Position numbers and translations under genes: made by a program
The notes under the pieces: model-generated
Databases searched by the model: none
Seen by the model: only the letters and a program-made list of their open reading frames with translations
Told to the model about the DNA's origin: nothing
In this document: positions 35,287 to 43,648 of the stretch, in pieces
Position numbering within the stretch: position 1 is the first letter of the stretch
Layout of the letters: each line of letters starts with the position of its first letter
Assembly (NCBI RefSeq): GCF_004340945.1
Contig: NZ_SLYD01000005.1
Span: 62,001 to 126,000 of the forward strand
Direction of reading: 5' to 3'
Length of the DNA stretch: 64,000 nucleotides
From: Sphingomonas sp. PP-F2F-A104-K0414
Lineage (GTDB): Bacteria > Pseudomonadota > Alphaproteobacteria > Sphingomonadales > Sphingomonadaceae

Positions 35287-36141
35287 ATGAAGCGCTTCGA
35301 GGGCACCCAGAGCTACGTCGCGACCGACGATTTGAAGGTTGCGGTCAACGCCGCCGTCACGCTGCGTCGCCCGCTGCTGATCAAGGGTGAGCCCGGCACC
35401 GGCAAGACCGTGCTCGCCTACGAGATTGCCAAGGCGCTCGGCGCGCCGCTGATCGAGTGGAACATCAAGTCGACCACCAAGGCGCAGCAGGGCCTGTACG
35501 AATATGACGCGGTCGCCCGCCTGCGCGACGGCCAGCTCGGCGATGCGCGCGTCCACGACATCGGCAATTATATCCGCAAGGGCAAGCTCTGGGAGGCGTT
35601 CACGCAGCCCGCGCCGCCCGTCTTGCTGATCGACGAAATCGACAAGGCCGATATCGAGTTCCCGAACGACCTGTTGCAGGAACTCGATCGGATGGAGTTC
35701 CACGTCTACGAGACAAAGGAAACCGTGCGCGCGGTCGAGCGACCGATCGTCATCATCACATCGAACAACGAGAAGGAACTGCCCGACGCGTTCCTCCGCC
35801 GTTGCTTCTTCCACTACATCAAGTTTCCCGATCGCCAGACCATGCAGGCGATCGTCGACGTCCACTTCCCCGGCATCCAGAAGATCCTCGTCAGCAAGGC
35901 GATGGACCTATTCTACGACGTCCGCGACGTGCCGGGCCTGAAGAAGAAGCCCTCGACCAGCGAGTTGCTCGACTGGCTCAAGCTGCTGCTCCACGAGGAC
36001 ATGCCCCTCGACATCCTCCAAAACCGCGACCCGACCAAGGCGATCCCGCCCTTGCACGGCGCGCTGCTCAAGAACGAACAGGACGTCATGCTGTTCGAAC
36101 GCCTCGCGTTCATGGCGAAGCGCCAGAAGAACCAGGGGTAA
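35287..36141 (+). CDS. MoxR-family AAA+ ATPase
   Basis: A 284-residue AAA+ protein with Walker A GEPGTGKT (residues 34-41), Walker B VLLIDEIDKAD and sensor region ITSNNEKELPDAFLRRC. MoxR ATPases act as chaperones that, with a VWA-domain partner, mature enzymes or surface complexes. I start at ATG 35287 (MKRFEGTQSYV); the frame is open to 35194 but that part overlaps the previous gene. The VWA partner expected next to it is instead at 40518, with three other genes between, all on the same strand. This subfamily is the one paired with CoxE-like VWA proteins. Confidence 0.94.
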   Translation: MKRFEGTQSYVATDDLKVAVNAAVTLRRPLLIKGEPGTGKTVLAYEIAKALGAPLIEWNIKSTTKAQQGLYEYDAVARLRDGQLGDARVHDIGNYIRKGKLWEAFTQPAPPVLLIDEIDKADIEFPNDLLQELDRMEFHVYETKETVRAVERPIVIITSNNEKELPDAFLRRCFFHYIKFPDRQTMQAIVDVHFPGIQKILVSKAMDLFYDVRDVPGLKKKPSTSELLDWLKLLLHEDMPLDILQNRDPTKAIPPLHGALLKNEQDVMLFERLAFMAKRQKNQG

Positions 36142-36185
36142 GGACGGCGTTAATCTATTAGCGACATAGGGGGCGCGGTGATTCC

Positions 36186-36311
36186 GATCCGCCCCCCGCC
36201 AGGGGGAGGTGGCGCCAAAGGCGACGGAGGGGGAGGACACGAAACCGATGTTACCCCTTGCCGCCCCCTCCGTCAGGCTTCGCCTGCCACCTCCCCCTGG
36301 CGGGGGAGGAT
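36186..36311. repeat. Intergenic palindromic repeat, type GATCCNCCCCC...GGGGGAGGATC
   Basis: Outer arms GATCCGCCCCCCGCCAGGGG and CCCCTGGCGGGGGAGGATC; inner arms GACGGAGGGGGA and GCCCCCTCCGTC. Third member of the family at 18920 and 23323. It separates moxR from the glycosyltransferase gene. Confidence 0.85.
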
Positions 36312-36354
36312 CATCACGTTCCGACATTCATGAACGTCTCCCAGCGACAGCACT

Positions 36355-37812
36355 ATGCTGATCCAGCAAAAGCCGTCGATCCAACCGCGCCGCGCAACGG
36401 CAGCGCTCGCAGCGATCATCTTGCTCGGCCTCGCATTACGCCTGTGGAGCGCCCGCGGTGGCCTATGGGTCGACGAGGCATGGTCCGCGCAGTTCGTCGC
36501 GCAAGCCGGCTCCGCCTGGGGGATCTTCTGGCGGATCAACCACGACAATAATCACTATCTCAACAGCCTATGGATCCTGCTGGTCGGCCCCTACGCGCCA
36601 CCTCTGCTGATCCGCGCATTCTCGATTCTGACCGGCACGCTCTCGATCGCGGTGGCCGGGGCGATCGGCTGGCGGCGCGACGCCACGACCGGACTGATTG
36701 CCGCACTCCTGTTCGCAGTATCACCGATCCTAGTCGCCTATGGTGCAGAAGCGCGCGGCTACGGGCCGATGCTGCTCGCGATGCTGTTGTCGGTCCTGCT
36801 GATCGACCGCTGGCTCGACAGCGACCCCCACCGTAACGACGCCCCGCCCGCCTGGGCCCTCGCCGCCTTGACGCTGGCGGGACTGCTCGCGCAACTCACC
36901 TACCTCTTCGCGCTCGCCGCGTACGCTGGCTGGATCGTCACGACACGCAGCCGCCGCGGTTCGATCGACTCCGCCGTCGCCACGACCGCGCGCGCGCTCG
37001 GTCCTTCAGCCGCCGTCTTCGCACTGGTCGTCGCGTTCGTCATCGCCGCTGCCTCTGCGAGCACGACCGGCTTTCAGGCGGGCGGCTATCCGAGCTTCAC
37101 GCTCGCCGCGTTCGCCGACGTGCTGGCGGAGACGATCGCCTACACCACCGGGTTCGCACTGCCCGTTGCGACCGCGACGATCGGCGTGGCGCTGGTTGCG
37201 ATCGCCGCATTGTTATGGCGCGCCGCATCCGATCGTCGTCCGTTCTACCTCTTCGCAACGATCGCCTTCCCGCTGGTCCTCGGCGTAGCGCTTTGGCGGA
37301 TCGGCAACGCCGGCTTCGCACGCTATTATCTGGTCGCGGTCGTCGGGTTGCTTCTGCTGCTGGCCGATTCCGCGCGCGCAGCGATCCGTCACGGCGGTTG
37401 GCGCAAAGGCGTCGCGATCGTCCTTACGTTGCTTGTGGTATGTGCGTCCCTGCATCGCGACTATGCGCTCGCCGCTGCAGCGCGCGGCGACCCGGCACGG
37501 GCGATCGCTACGATGCAGTCCCGCGTTCCGCTCGGCACGACGGTCCTGGTCGATACGATCCGCCCGATTCCAGTACTCGACGTCGCCGCGCGCAGTATCG
37601 GATATCCGCTCGCGATCCGCCAGACCTGTTCCAAAGCCGCCTTCGTGTTCATCGATCTAGATCCGACGACGGCCCCGGCCAGCATGATCGCTCGCTGCAA
37701 CGATCGTTACCGGCTCGTGCAGGCCGGCCGCCATCTCGCGCTCTCCGGGCTAGACTGGGCGCTGTATGCCCGCGGCGATCTGCCCGAAAAACGCGGCAGA
37801 GCGCCTCGTTAA
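36355..37812 (+). CDS. GT-C fold membrane glycosyltransferase (family 39/ArnT-like)
   Basis: A 485-residue polytopic protein with about ten membrane segments. The first periplasmic loop has the acidic motif GLWVDEAWSAQF, where GT-C enzymes keep their catalytic Asp/Glu, followed by DNNHYLNSLWI and YGAEARGYGPMLL, both characteristic of the PMT/ArnT superfamily. These enzymes transfer a sugar from polyprenyl phosphate to protein or glycolipid on the periplasmic side. Donor and acceptor unknown. The soluble C-terminal part is short. No other polysaccharide genes are adjacent, so it may modify a specific protein or lipid. Confidence 0.85.
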   Translation: MLIQQKPSIQPRRATAALAAIILLGLALRLWSARGGLWVDEAWSAQFVAQAGSAWGIFWRINHDNNHYLNSLWILLVGPYAPPLLIRAFSILTGTLSIAVAGAIGWRRDATTGLIAALLFAVSPILVAYGAEARGYGPMLLAMLLSVLLIDRWLDSDPHRNDAPPAWALAALTLAGLLAQLTYLFALAAYAGWIVTTRSRRGSIDSAVATTARALGPSAAVFALVVAFVIAAASASTTGFQAGGYPSFTLAAFADVLAETIAYTTGFALPVATATIGVALVAIAALLWRAASDRRPFYLFATIAFPLVLGVALWRIGNAGFARYYLVAVVGLLLLLADSARAAIRHGGWRKGVAIVLTLLVVCASLHRDYALAAAARGDPARAIATMQSRVPLGTTVLVDTIRPIPVLDVAARSIGYPLAIRQTCSKAAFVFIDLDPTTAPASMIARCNDRYRLVQAGRHLALSGLDWALYARGDLPEKRGRAPR

Positions 37813-37860
37813 CCATAGGCCGCAACCGACCAGTCATCAGCCGCTTGATACCGTCGGCCC

Positions 37861-38424
37861 ATGAAGCGACTCCCTCGAACGCTCCTCGCCATCGCCCTCA
37901 CCGCATCGGCTGCCAGCGCCAATGCCAGCTCGTTGCTTAATTATGTCGGCGAATGCGTGCCGTTCGCGCGCGCCGCGTCGGGCATCCAGATCTACGGCAA
38001 TGCCTGGACCTGGTGGAGCCAGGCCGACGGCAAATACGAACGCACGCACAAGCCCAAGGAAGGCGCGGTGATCGTCTTCGCCAAGACCGCGCGCCTGCCG
38101 ATGGGGCATGTCGCGGTTGTCAGCCGCGTCGTCGAGAAGCGCGTCGTGATGCTGACGCATGCAAACTGGTCGCGGCAGAACGGCGAACGCGGACATGCCG
38201 AACAGGACGTCACGCTGTTCGACGTGTCGCGCAACAACGACTGGAGCGACGTGAAGGTCTGGTACAAGGACGTCGACGGCCTCGGTGGGGGCGTCTACCC
38301 GGTCTACGGCTTCATCTACGGCCACGCGCATGCCGCCCCCGAACTGACCAGCCGCAACCCTGATTATGTCGGCGCACTGATCGACGCCTATGTCCCGGTG
38401 AGCGGCGAACCAATCGCCCGCTAA
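37861..38424 (+). CDS. Exported CHAP-domain protein (putative peptidoglycan amidase/endopeptidase)
   Basis: A 187-residue protein with a signal peptide (residues 1-22, LTASAASANA). The CHAP domain keeps the catalytic Cys32 (GECVPFAR) and His83 (MGHVAVV), about 50 residues apart as usual. CHAP enzymes cleave amide bonds in peptidoglycan peptides or glutathionylspermidine. There is no cell-wall-binding domain. The start is ATG 37861, 48 bases after the glycosyltransferase stop. It may remodel the wall in a process linked with the surrounding MoxR/VWA genes, but this is inference from position. Confidence 0.88.
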   Translation: MKRLPRTLLAIALTASAASANASSLLNYVGECVPFARAASGIQIYGNAWTWWSQADGKYERTHKPKEGAVIVFAKTARLPMGHVAVVSRVVEKRVVMLTHANWSRQNGERGHAEQDVTLFDVSRNNDWSDVKVWYKDVDGLGGGVYPVYGFIYGHAHAAPELTSRNPDYVGALIDAYVPVSGEPIAR

Positions 38425-38433
38425 CGCTCCGCA

Positions 38434-38516
38434 CGTCATCCTGACGAAAGTCAGGACCCAGAGTTCCGGCCGCCGTCCTTTATAACGTTGGGTCCTGCCT
38501 TTCGTCAGGATGACGG
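38434..38516. repeat. Intergenic palindromic repeat, type CGTCATCCTGACGAAAGTCAGGA
   Basis: Arms CGTCATCCTGACGAAAGTCA and its near-inverse ending TTTCGTCAGGATGACG enclose a 45-base middle. This is the only copy of this subtype in the window. Confidence 0.85.
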
Positions 38517-38573
38517 AGGGTAGAGGATTGCCGCCACCCTCGAAACCGTGCCACCACCGTCGCGGAAAAGACG

Positions 38574-40505
38574 GTGAGGATGATGATGCGGCTCAAGACC
38601 CTAACGACGATGACGCTGGCCTTGCTCGCCACGTCGGCCCCCGCAATCGTCGGCGCGCAAAAGGAAAAGTCCCCGCCGCCCGGTGGTGACATTCCCGCCA
38701 AGTTCGTCCCCGCCAATGCGAGCTTCGACTTCGACCGACGCGAGGTCGACATCAAAATGCGCGACGGCGTCACGCTCCACGCGGCCATCGTCCAGCGCAA
38801 GGGGCTCACCGACGCCCCGATCCTGCTCCAGCGCACCCCCTACAACGCCGAAAGCGCCGCCAGCCGGTCGTCGAGCCCCAGCGGCGCGATGAACCTGCGC
38901 GCTGCCGACGCGATGTTCTTCGACGCGGGCTATATCCGCGTGTTCGAGGACGTTCGCGGCAAGAACGGCTCGAACGGCGCCTATATCAACGAACGCCCGC
39001 TGATCGGCCCGCTCAACAGGACGAAGGTCGATCACTCGACCGATGCCTACGATACGATCGAATGGCTGGTGAAGAACCTCAAGAACTCGAACGGCCGCGT
39101 CGGCATCATCGGCGGCAGCTATGACGGCATGATGGCCGCGATGGCGCTCGTGAACCCGCATCCCGCGCTGAAAGCCGCGGTGCCGATGAACCCGGTCATC
39201 AACACCTGGAAGGGCGACGACGACTTCCACGGCGGCGCCTTCCGCCAGATCGGCTACGATTACTACTACACGCAGGACGCCGCGAAGGGCGAAGCGGGCG
39301 ACCTCTGGCGCGACGCCTACGACGACTACGACACGTTCCTCCGCGCCGGATCCGCCACCGATTTCGTGAAAAGCCGCGGTCTCGAACAACTCCCCTTCGT
39401 CAATCGCCTCCACGATCACCCGAGCTACGACGCGTTCTGGCAGGGTCAGGCGCTCGAGACGATCCTGCCGAAGCAACCGCAGACGGTGCAGACGCTCTGG
39501 GTCGCCAGCCAATGGGACCAGGAAGACATCTACGGTGCGGTCGCGGCCTACGAAGCCGTATCGAAAGTCGACCCCAACCACGTCAACCACCTCGCGCTCG
39601 GCCCATGGGCGCATGGCGGCGCGAACGGCGACGGCTCGACCCTCGGCGCGATCCGCTTCGATGCCGACACCGCGCTCTGGTTCCGCAAGAACGTCCTGCT
39701 GCCATTCCTGAACGGCGCGCTGAAGACCGGCGGTAGCCCCGCACCACTCGCCCCCGTCACCGCGTTCCAGACCGGCGCTAACCAGTGGCAGACGCTCGCC
39801 GGCTGGCCGAACTCGACCGCCACGCAGAAACTCTATTTCCAGCCCGCCAGCGGCCTCGCCCCGACCGCCCCCGCGCAGGACGGCCACGACGACTACATCT
39901 CCGACCCCACCAAGCCGATCCCCTACCGCCTCCGCCCGATCCGCCCGACCTACGCGACCGGCTCGACCTGGCGGCAATGGCTGGTCGACGATCAGCGCCC
40001 GTTCTCCGACCGCACTGACGTCCTCACCTACCAGACGCCCCCACTGACGACCTCAGTCGCGATCGCCGGCGCGCCCGTCGCGGACCTGATCGCCAGCACC
40101 ACCGGCACCGACGGCGATTTCGTGGTGAAGCTGATTGACGTCTATCCCGCCGAATATTCCGACAAGCCCGAGATGGGCGGCTACCAGCTCGCCGTCTCGA
40201 TGGACATTCTCCGCGGCCGCTATCGCGGTAGCTTCGAGAAGCCGACCCCGATCGTCGCCGGCCAGCCGACGCATTTTCGCGTCGTGCTACCCAACGCCAA
40301 CCACGTCTTCCTCCCCGGCCACCGCATCATGGTCCAGGTCCAGTCGAGCTGGTTCCCGCTCTACGACCGCAACCCGCAGACCTACGTCCCCAACATCTTC
40401 GACGCGGAGCCCGCCGACTACCGCAAGGCCACGATCAGCGTCTTCCACTCGGCCGCGCAGGCCAGCGCGATCGAACTGCCGATCGCGGCTGCGGCGGCAA
40501 AGTGA
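38574..40505 (+). CDS. Exported CocE/NonD-family hydrolase (S15 X-Pro dipeptidyl-peptidase type)
   Basis: A 643-residue serine hydrolase: signal peptide (about residues 1-28, ending IVGAQ), alpha/beta catalytic domain with Ser182 in GGSYDGMMA, a helical cap, and a C-terminal jelly-roll domain (last 200 residues). The family includes cocaine esterase, glutaryl-7-ACA acylase and X-Pro dipeptidyl-peptidases; the sequence does not tell which bond is cut. Several starts are possible (GTG 38574, or the ATGs at 38580-38586, the last with GTGAGG before it). It ends 12 bases before the VWA gene and is surely co-transcribed with it. Confidence 0.92.
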   Translation: MRMMMRLKTLTTMTLALLATSAPAIVGAQKEKSPPPGGDIPAKFVPANASFDFDRREVDIKMRDGVTLHAAIVQRKGLTDAPILLQRTPYNAESAASRSSSPSGAMNLRAADAMFFDAGYIRVFEDVRGKNGSNGAYINERPLIGPLNRTKVDHSTDAYDTIEWLVKNLKNSNGRVGIIGGSYDGMMAAMALVNPHPALKAAVPMNPVINTWKGDDDFHGGAFRQIGYDYYYTQDAAKGEAGDLWRDAYDDYDTFLRAGSATDFVKSRGLEQLPFVNRLHDHPSYDAFWQGQALETILPKQPQTVQTLWVASQWDQEDIYGAVAAYEAVSKVDPNHVNHLALGPWAHGGANGDGSTLGAIRFDADTALWFRKNVLLPFLNGALKTGGSPAPLAPVTAFQTGANQWQTLAGWPNSTATQKLYFQPASGLAPTAPAQDGHDDYISDPTKPIPYRLRPIRPTYATGSTWRQWLVDDQRPFSDRTDVLTYQTPPLTTSVAIAGAPVADLIASTTGTDGDFVVKLIDVYPAEYSDKPEMGGYQLAVSMDILRGRYRGSFEKPTPIVAGQPTHFRVVLPNANHVFLPGHRIMVQVQSSWFPLYDRNPQTYVPNIFDAEPADYRKATISVFHSAAQASAIELPIAAAAAK

Positions 40506-40517
40506 CGGAGTGACCTC

Positions 40518-41696
40518 ATGTTCCTGAACTTCCTCGACGAACTCCGCAGCGCCGGCATTCCCGCCAGCCTCAAGGAGCACCTCATCCTGCTGGAGGCGCT
40601 CGACGCCGAGGTGATCGAGCGGACACCCGAGGATTTCTACTACCTCTCCCGCGCGGTGTACGTGAAGGACGAGGGGCTGCTCGACAAGTTCGACCAGGTC
40701 TTCGCCAAGGTCTTCCGCGGCCTCGCCACCAGCTACGGCACCCCCGCCGGCGAAGTCCCCGAGGACTGGCTGAAGGCGGTCGCCGAGAAATTCCTCACCC
40801 CCGAGGAGATGGCGGCGATCAAGTCGCTCGGCTCGTGGGACGAGATCATGGAGACGCTCAAAAAACGCCTCGAGGAGCAGAAGGAACGCCACCAGGGCGG
40901 CAACAAATGGGTCGGCACCGGCGGCACGAGCCCGTATGGCAACGGCGGCTACAACCCCGAAGGCGTCCGCATCGGCGGCGAAAGCACGCACAAGCGCGCG
41001 CTGAAAGTCTGGGACCAGCGCGAGTTCCGCAACCTCGACAACACCAAGGAACTCGGCACCCGCAACATCAAGGTGGCACTCCGCCGCCTGCGCCGCTTCG
41101 CCCGCGACGGCGCCGCCGACGAACTCGACATCGACGGCACGATCGCCGGCACCGCGCGGCAGGGTTATCTCGACATCGTCATGCGCGCCGAGCGCCGCAA
41201 TGCGGTGAAGCTGCTGCTGTTCCTCGACGTCGGCGGCTCGATGGACCCGTTCGTCAAGCTGTGCGAGGAACTGTTCTCGGCCGCGACGACCGAGTTCAAG
41301 AACCTCGAATTCTTCTACTTCCACAATTGCCCGTACGAGGGTGTGTGGAAGGACAACACGCGGCGCTTCGCCGAGCGCACGCCGATGTGGGACCTGCTCC
41401 ACAAATACGGCCACGACTACAAGCTGATCTTCGTCGGCGACGCGTCGATGAGCCCGTACGAGATCACCCACCCCGGCGGCTCGGTCGAGCATTTCAACGA
41501 GGAACCGGGCGCGGTGTGGATGCAGCGGTTGACCAACACCTATCCGGCGGCGGCGTGGCTCAACCCGGTGCCCGAGGCGCAATGGGGCTATTCGCAGTCG
41601 GTGCGGATCATCCGCGAACTGATGACTGACCGCATGTACCCGCTGAGCCTCGCCGGGCTCGACGACGCGATGCGCGAGCTGACCCGCAAACGGTGA
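40518..41696 (+). CDS. VWA domain-containing CoxE-like protein
   Basis: A 392-residue cytoplasmic protein whose C-terminal half is a von Willebrand A domain. The metal-ion-dependent adhesion site is DVGGSM at residues 237-242, preceded by a basic linker and an N-terminal helical region (FLNFLDELRSAGIPASLKEH) typical of the CoxE/MoxR-partner group. Such proteins recognise the target complex while MoxR supplies ATP-driven remodelling. The likely MoxR partner is at 35287. A GGAG site precedes the ATG. An 85-residue Gly-rich stretch (TGGTSPYGNGGYNPEG) lies between the two halves. Confidence 0.93.
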   Translation: MFLNFLDELRSAGIPASLKEHLILLEALDAEVIERTPEDFYYLSRAVYVKDEGLLDKFDQVFAKVFRGLATSYGTPAGEVPEDWLKAVAEKFLTPEEMAAIKSLGSWDEIMETLKKRLEEQKERHQGGNKWVGTGGTSPYGNGGYNPEGVRIGGESTHKRALKVWDQREFRNLDNTKELGTRNIKVALRRLRRFARDGAADELDIDGTIAGTARQGYLDIVMRAERRNAVKLLLFLDVGGSMDPFVKLCEELFSAATTEFKNLEFFYFHNCPYEGVWKDNTRRFAERTPMWDLLHKYGHDYKLIFVGDASMSPYEITHPGGSVEHFNEEPGAVWMQRLTNTYPAAAWLNPVPEAQWGYSQSVRIIRELMTDRMYPLSLAGLDDAMRELTRKR

Positions 41697-41725
41697 CTTC
41701 GGCGCGGTGAGCCGCTGACCGTAAC

Positions 41726-41750
41726 GGAACCGTCACGGACGCGATCGGTT
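41726..41750 (+). promoter_or_regulatory. Putative EcfG (general stress) promoter
   Basis: GGAAC (41726-41730), 16 bases, then GGTT (41747-41750); the alphaproteobacterial EcfG consensus is GGAAC-N16/17-CGTT, so there is one mismatch. It lies 35 bases before the start of the small basic membrane protein gene at 41786. Confidence 0.5.
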
Positions 41751-41785
41751 TATCGGGCATCATCCCTTACCGAAGGACAAGCCCT

Positions 41786-42112
41786 ATGTCGTCGATCCCC
41801 AACTCCGCCATGCCGCACGCCAAGGTTCATCACGACGACGACCACAAGCCGAAGTCCGACGCGAAGAAGACGTCGGCGGCTAGCGATTGGGTCGAGGACG
41901 CGACCGATGCGGCCAAGGCTGGCCTCGCGACCGCGACGGACGCGGTGAAGTCGCACCCGAAGACGGCGATCGCGGTCGGCGCGACGGTTATTGCTGGTAT
42001 TGCAGCGGCGATCGCGGCGCCTGCGTTGCGTGCGAAGGACGCGGCGGAGAAGAAGGCACCGCCGAAAAAGCCCGAGCCGAAGAAGCCGGCAAAGGCGAAG
42101 AAGCCGCACTGA
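41786..42112 (+). CDS. Small Lys/Ala-rich single-pass membrane protein, probably stress-induced
   Basis: A 108-residue protein with a His/Asp-rich start (HHDDDHKPKSD), an amphipathic segment (ATDAAKAGLATATDAVKSHP) and one membrane segment (about 62-80, AIAVGATVIAGIAAAIAAP), then a Lys/Pro tail. The layout (helix with DAV/K, hydrophobic glycine-rich segment) recalls ElaB/DUF883-type inner-membrane proteins that anchor ribosomes or appear in stationary phase, but I cannot prove homology. AAGGA lies 8 bases before the ATG, and an EcfG-like promoter lies upstream. Confidence 0.8.
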   Translation: MSSIPNSAMPHAKVHHDDDHKPKSDAKKTSAASDWVEDATDAAKAGLATATDAVKSHPKTAIAVGATVIAGIAAAIAAPALRAKDAAEKKAPPKKPEPKKPAKAKKPH

Positions 42113-42137
42113 TAGCTTGGTGCACCTAGTCCGGTGC

Positions 42138-42241
42138 ACCACCCCGACGAAGGCCGGGGCCCAATTGGGGGACGTCGCTAACTGAGCGCGCGCTCCGTTA
42201 CCGCAACCTTTCCAATTGGGCCCCGGCCTCCGCCGGGGTGG
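42138..42241. repeat. Intergenic palindromic repeat, type CCACCCCGNCGAAGGCCGGGG
   Basis: A 104-base element almost matching 21156-21259 and 31121-31228: arms CCACCCCGACGAAGGCCGGG and the inverse ending CCGGGGTGG, with inner arms CCCAATTGGGG. Confidence 0.9.
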
Positions 42242-42304
42242 TAGCAATAAAGCGCGTTTACCGTGGAGTGGGTGCGAGTAACGCGAGCGCCACCCCCGCC
42301 CCCT

Positions 42305-42360
42305 TGTTCTCCCGCGAAGGCGGGAGCCCAGACTGGGGTCCCGCCTTCGTGGGAGAACAA
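42305..42360. repeat. Intergenic palindromic repeat, type TTGTTCTCCCGCGAAGGCGGG
   Basis: A 56-base inverted repeat, TTGTTCTCCCGCGAAGGCGG with the inverse ending GTGGGAGAACAA. Same family as 31021, 53604 and 58295. With the element at 42138 it occupies the gap between convergent genes. Confidence 0.9.
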
Positions 42361-42398
42361 GCTTCCTTCTTACGGGGCAAGCGTCAGGCGAAACGCAC

Positions 42399-43541
42399 TC
42401 AAACCCGATCCACAACCCCACCAGCCATCGCCACCGGAACCCCAGTCGTCCCCGGAAAACTGATCGCCAGCCCCTTCAGCGTCCGAACCGCCATATACGC
42501 GAACCCCTCGGCCTCCAACGCATCGCCGTTCCACCCGAGCACATCGGTAGGCTCCACCACCAACCCGGTCCGATCCGCAATCATCGCCAGCATCGTCGGA
42601 TTGTGCCGACCACCCCCCGCCACCAGCAACCGAACCGGCCGAGCCGGCAAGTGCCGCAAAGCCTCTGCCACCGTCGCCGCGGTAAACGCCGTCAAAGTCG
42701 CCGCCCCATCAGCCGCCGACAACCCCCGAGCCGGCTGGATCGTAAAATCATTCCGATCCAAAGACTTTGGCGGAGGTGCATCGAAAAACGGATGATCGAG
42801 CATCGCCGTCAACACCGTCTCGTCCACGCGCCCGGACGCCGCCAACGCACCCCCGGCATCATACCGCGCACCAGTCTCCGCCTCGACCCAACTATCGATC
42901 AACCCATTCGCCGGTCCCGTATCGAACGCCACCAGCCCATCGCGATCGCTCATCTGCGCCCGCTCCGGCGACATCTCGCGCGAATCATGCATCTCCCGCC
43001 CGCCGGGAATGAAGGTGATGTTCCCCACCCCACCAAGGTTCAGCACCGCGACCGGCCCCTCGAGCCCCGCCGCCAGCGCCGCATGATACACCGGCAGCAA
43101 CGGAGCCCCCTGCCCGCCAGCCGCCACATCCGCAGACCGAAAATCCGATACCGTCGTGATCCCGGTAGCCCGCGCGACCGCCGCCCCGTCGCCGATCTGC
43201 CACGTCCAGCGCCGATCCGGCCGATGCGCGATCGTCTGCCCATGAAAGCCGATCACATCGACATCCGCCGCCGCAACCCCCGCATCCGCCAGCAACTTAT
43301 GCACCGCAAACACGTGAGCCCGCGTAATCAACTCCCCCGCCGCGACCACCGGCGGACTCGCTCGCGGCTTGTCGAACGTCAGCGCCATGCGAGTGGCTTC
43401 CGCCAGCTGCGCCCGCGCCGCATCCGAATAGGGCTCGCCGCGAAACGCGATCGGCCGCACGAACGCCTCGCCGTCGGTCTCGATCAACGCCGCGTCGATC
43501 CCGTCGAGCGACGTCCCCGACATCAGTCCAATCGCCAGCAT
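42399..43541 (-). CDS. anmK: Anhydro-N-acetylmuramic acid kinase
   Basis: A 380-residue hexokinase-fold enzyme that opens and phosphorylates 1,6-anhydro-MurNAc to MurNAc-6-phosphate during peptidoglycan recycling. Seen: the ATP-binding start GLMSGTSLDGIDAALIETDG, GFHGQTIAHRPD, LNLGGVGNITF and FDTGPANGLID. I start at ATG 43541 (MLAIGLMSG), with AAGGA 6 bases before it; the frame is open to 43598. It is divergent from rimO with about 107 bases between. The pathway needs a MurNAc-6-phosphate phosphatase (MupP) to connect with AmgK-MurU elsewhere in the window. Confidence 0.96.
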   Translation of the reverse strand: MLAIGLMSGTSLDGIDAALIETDGEAFVRPIAFRGEPYSDAARAQLAEATRMALTFDKPRASPPVVAAGELITRAHVFAVHKLLADAGVAAADVDVIGFHGQTIAHRPDRRWTWQIGDGAAVARATGITTVSDFRSADVAAGGQGAPLLPVYHAALAAGLEGPVAVLNLGGVGNITFIPGGREMHDSREMSPERAQMSDRDGLVAFDTGPANGLIDSWVEAETGARYDAGGALAASGRVDETVLTAMLDHPFFDAPPPKSLDRNDFTIQPARGLSAADGAATLTAFTAATVAEALRHLPARPVRLLVAGGGRHNPTMLAMIADRTGLVVEPTDVLGWNGDALEAEGFAYMAVRTLKGLAISFPGTTGVPVAMAGGVVDRV

Positions 43542-43648
43542 ATCGGTTCCTTCCCGCGCAATCCGCCCACCCATGGCGCCCCCTCTTGGATGATGCATTT
43601 TCCGCCGCCTAGAAAAAACCGAACTTTGCGCCTATGTGCGCGGGCTTC

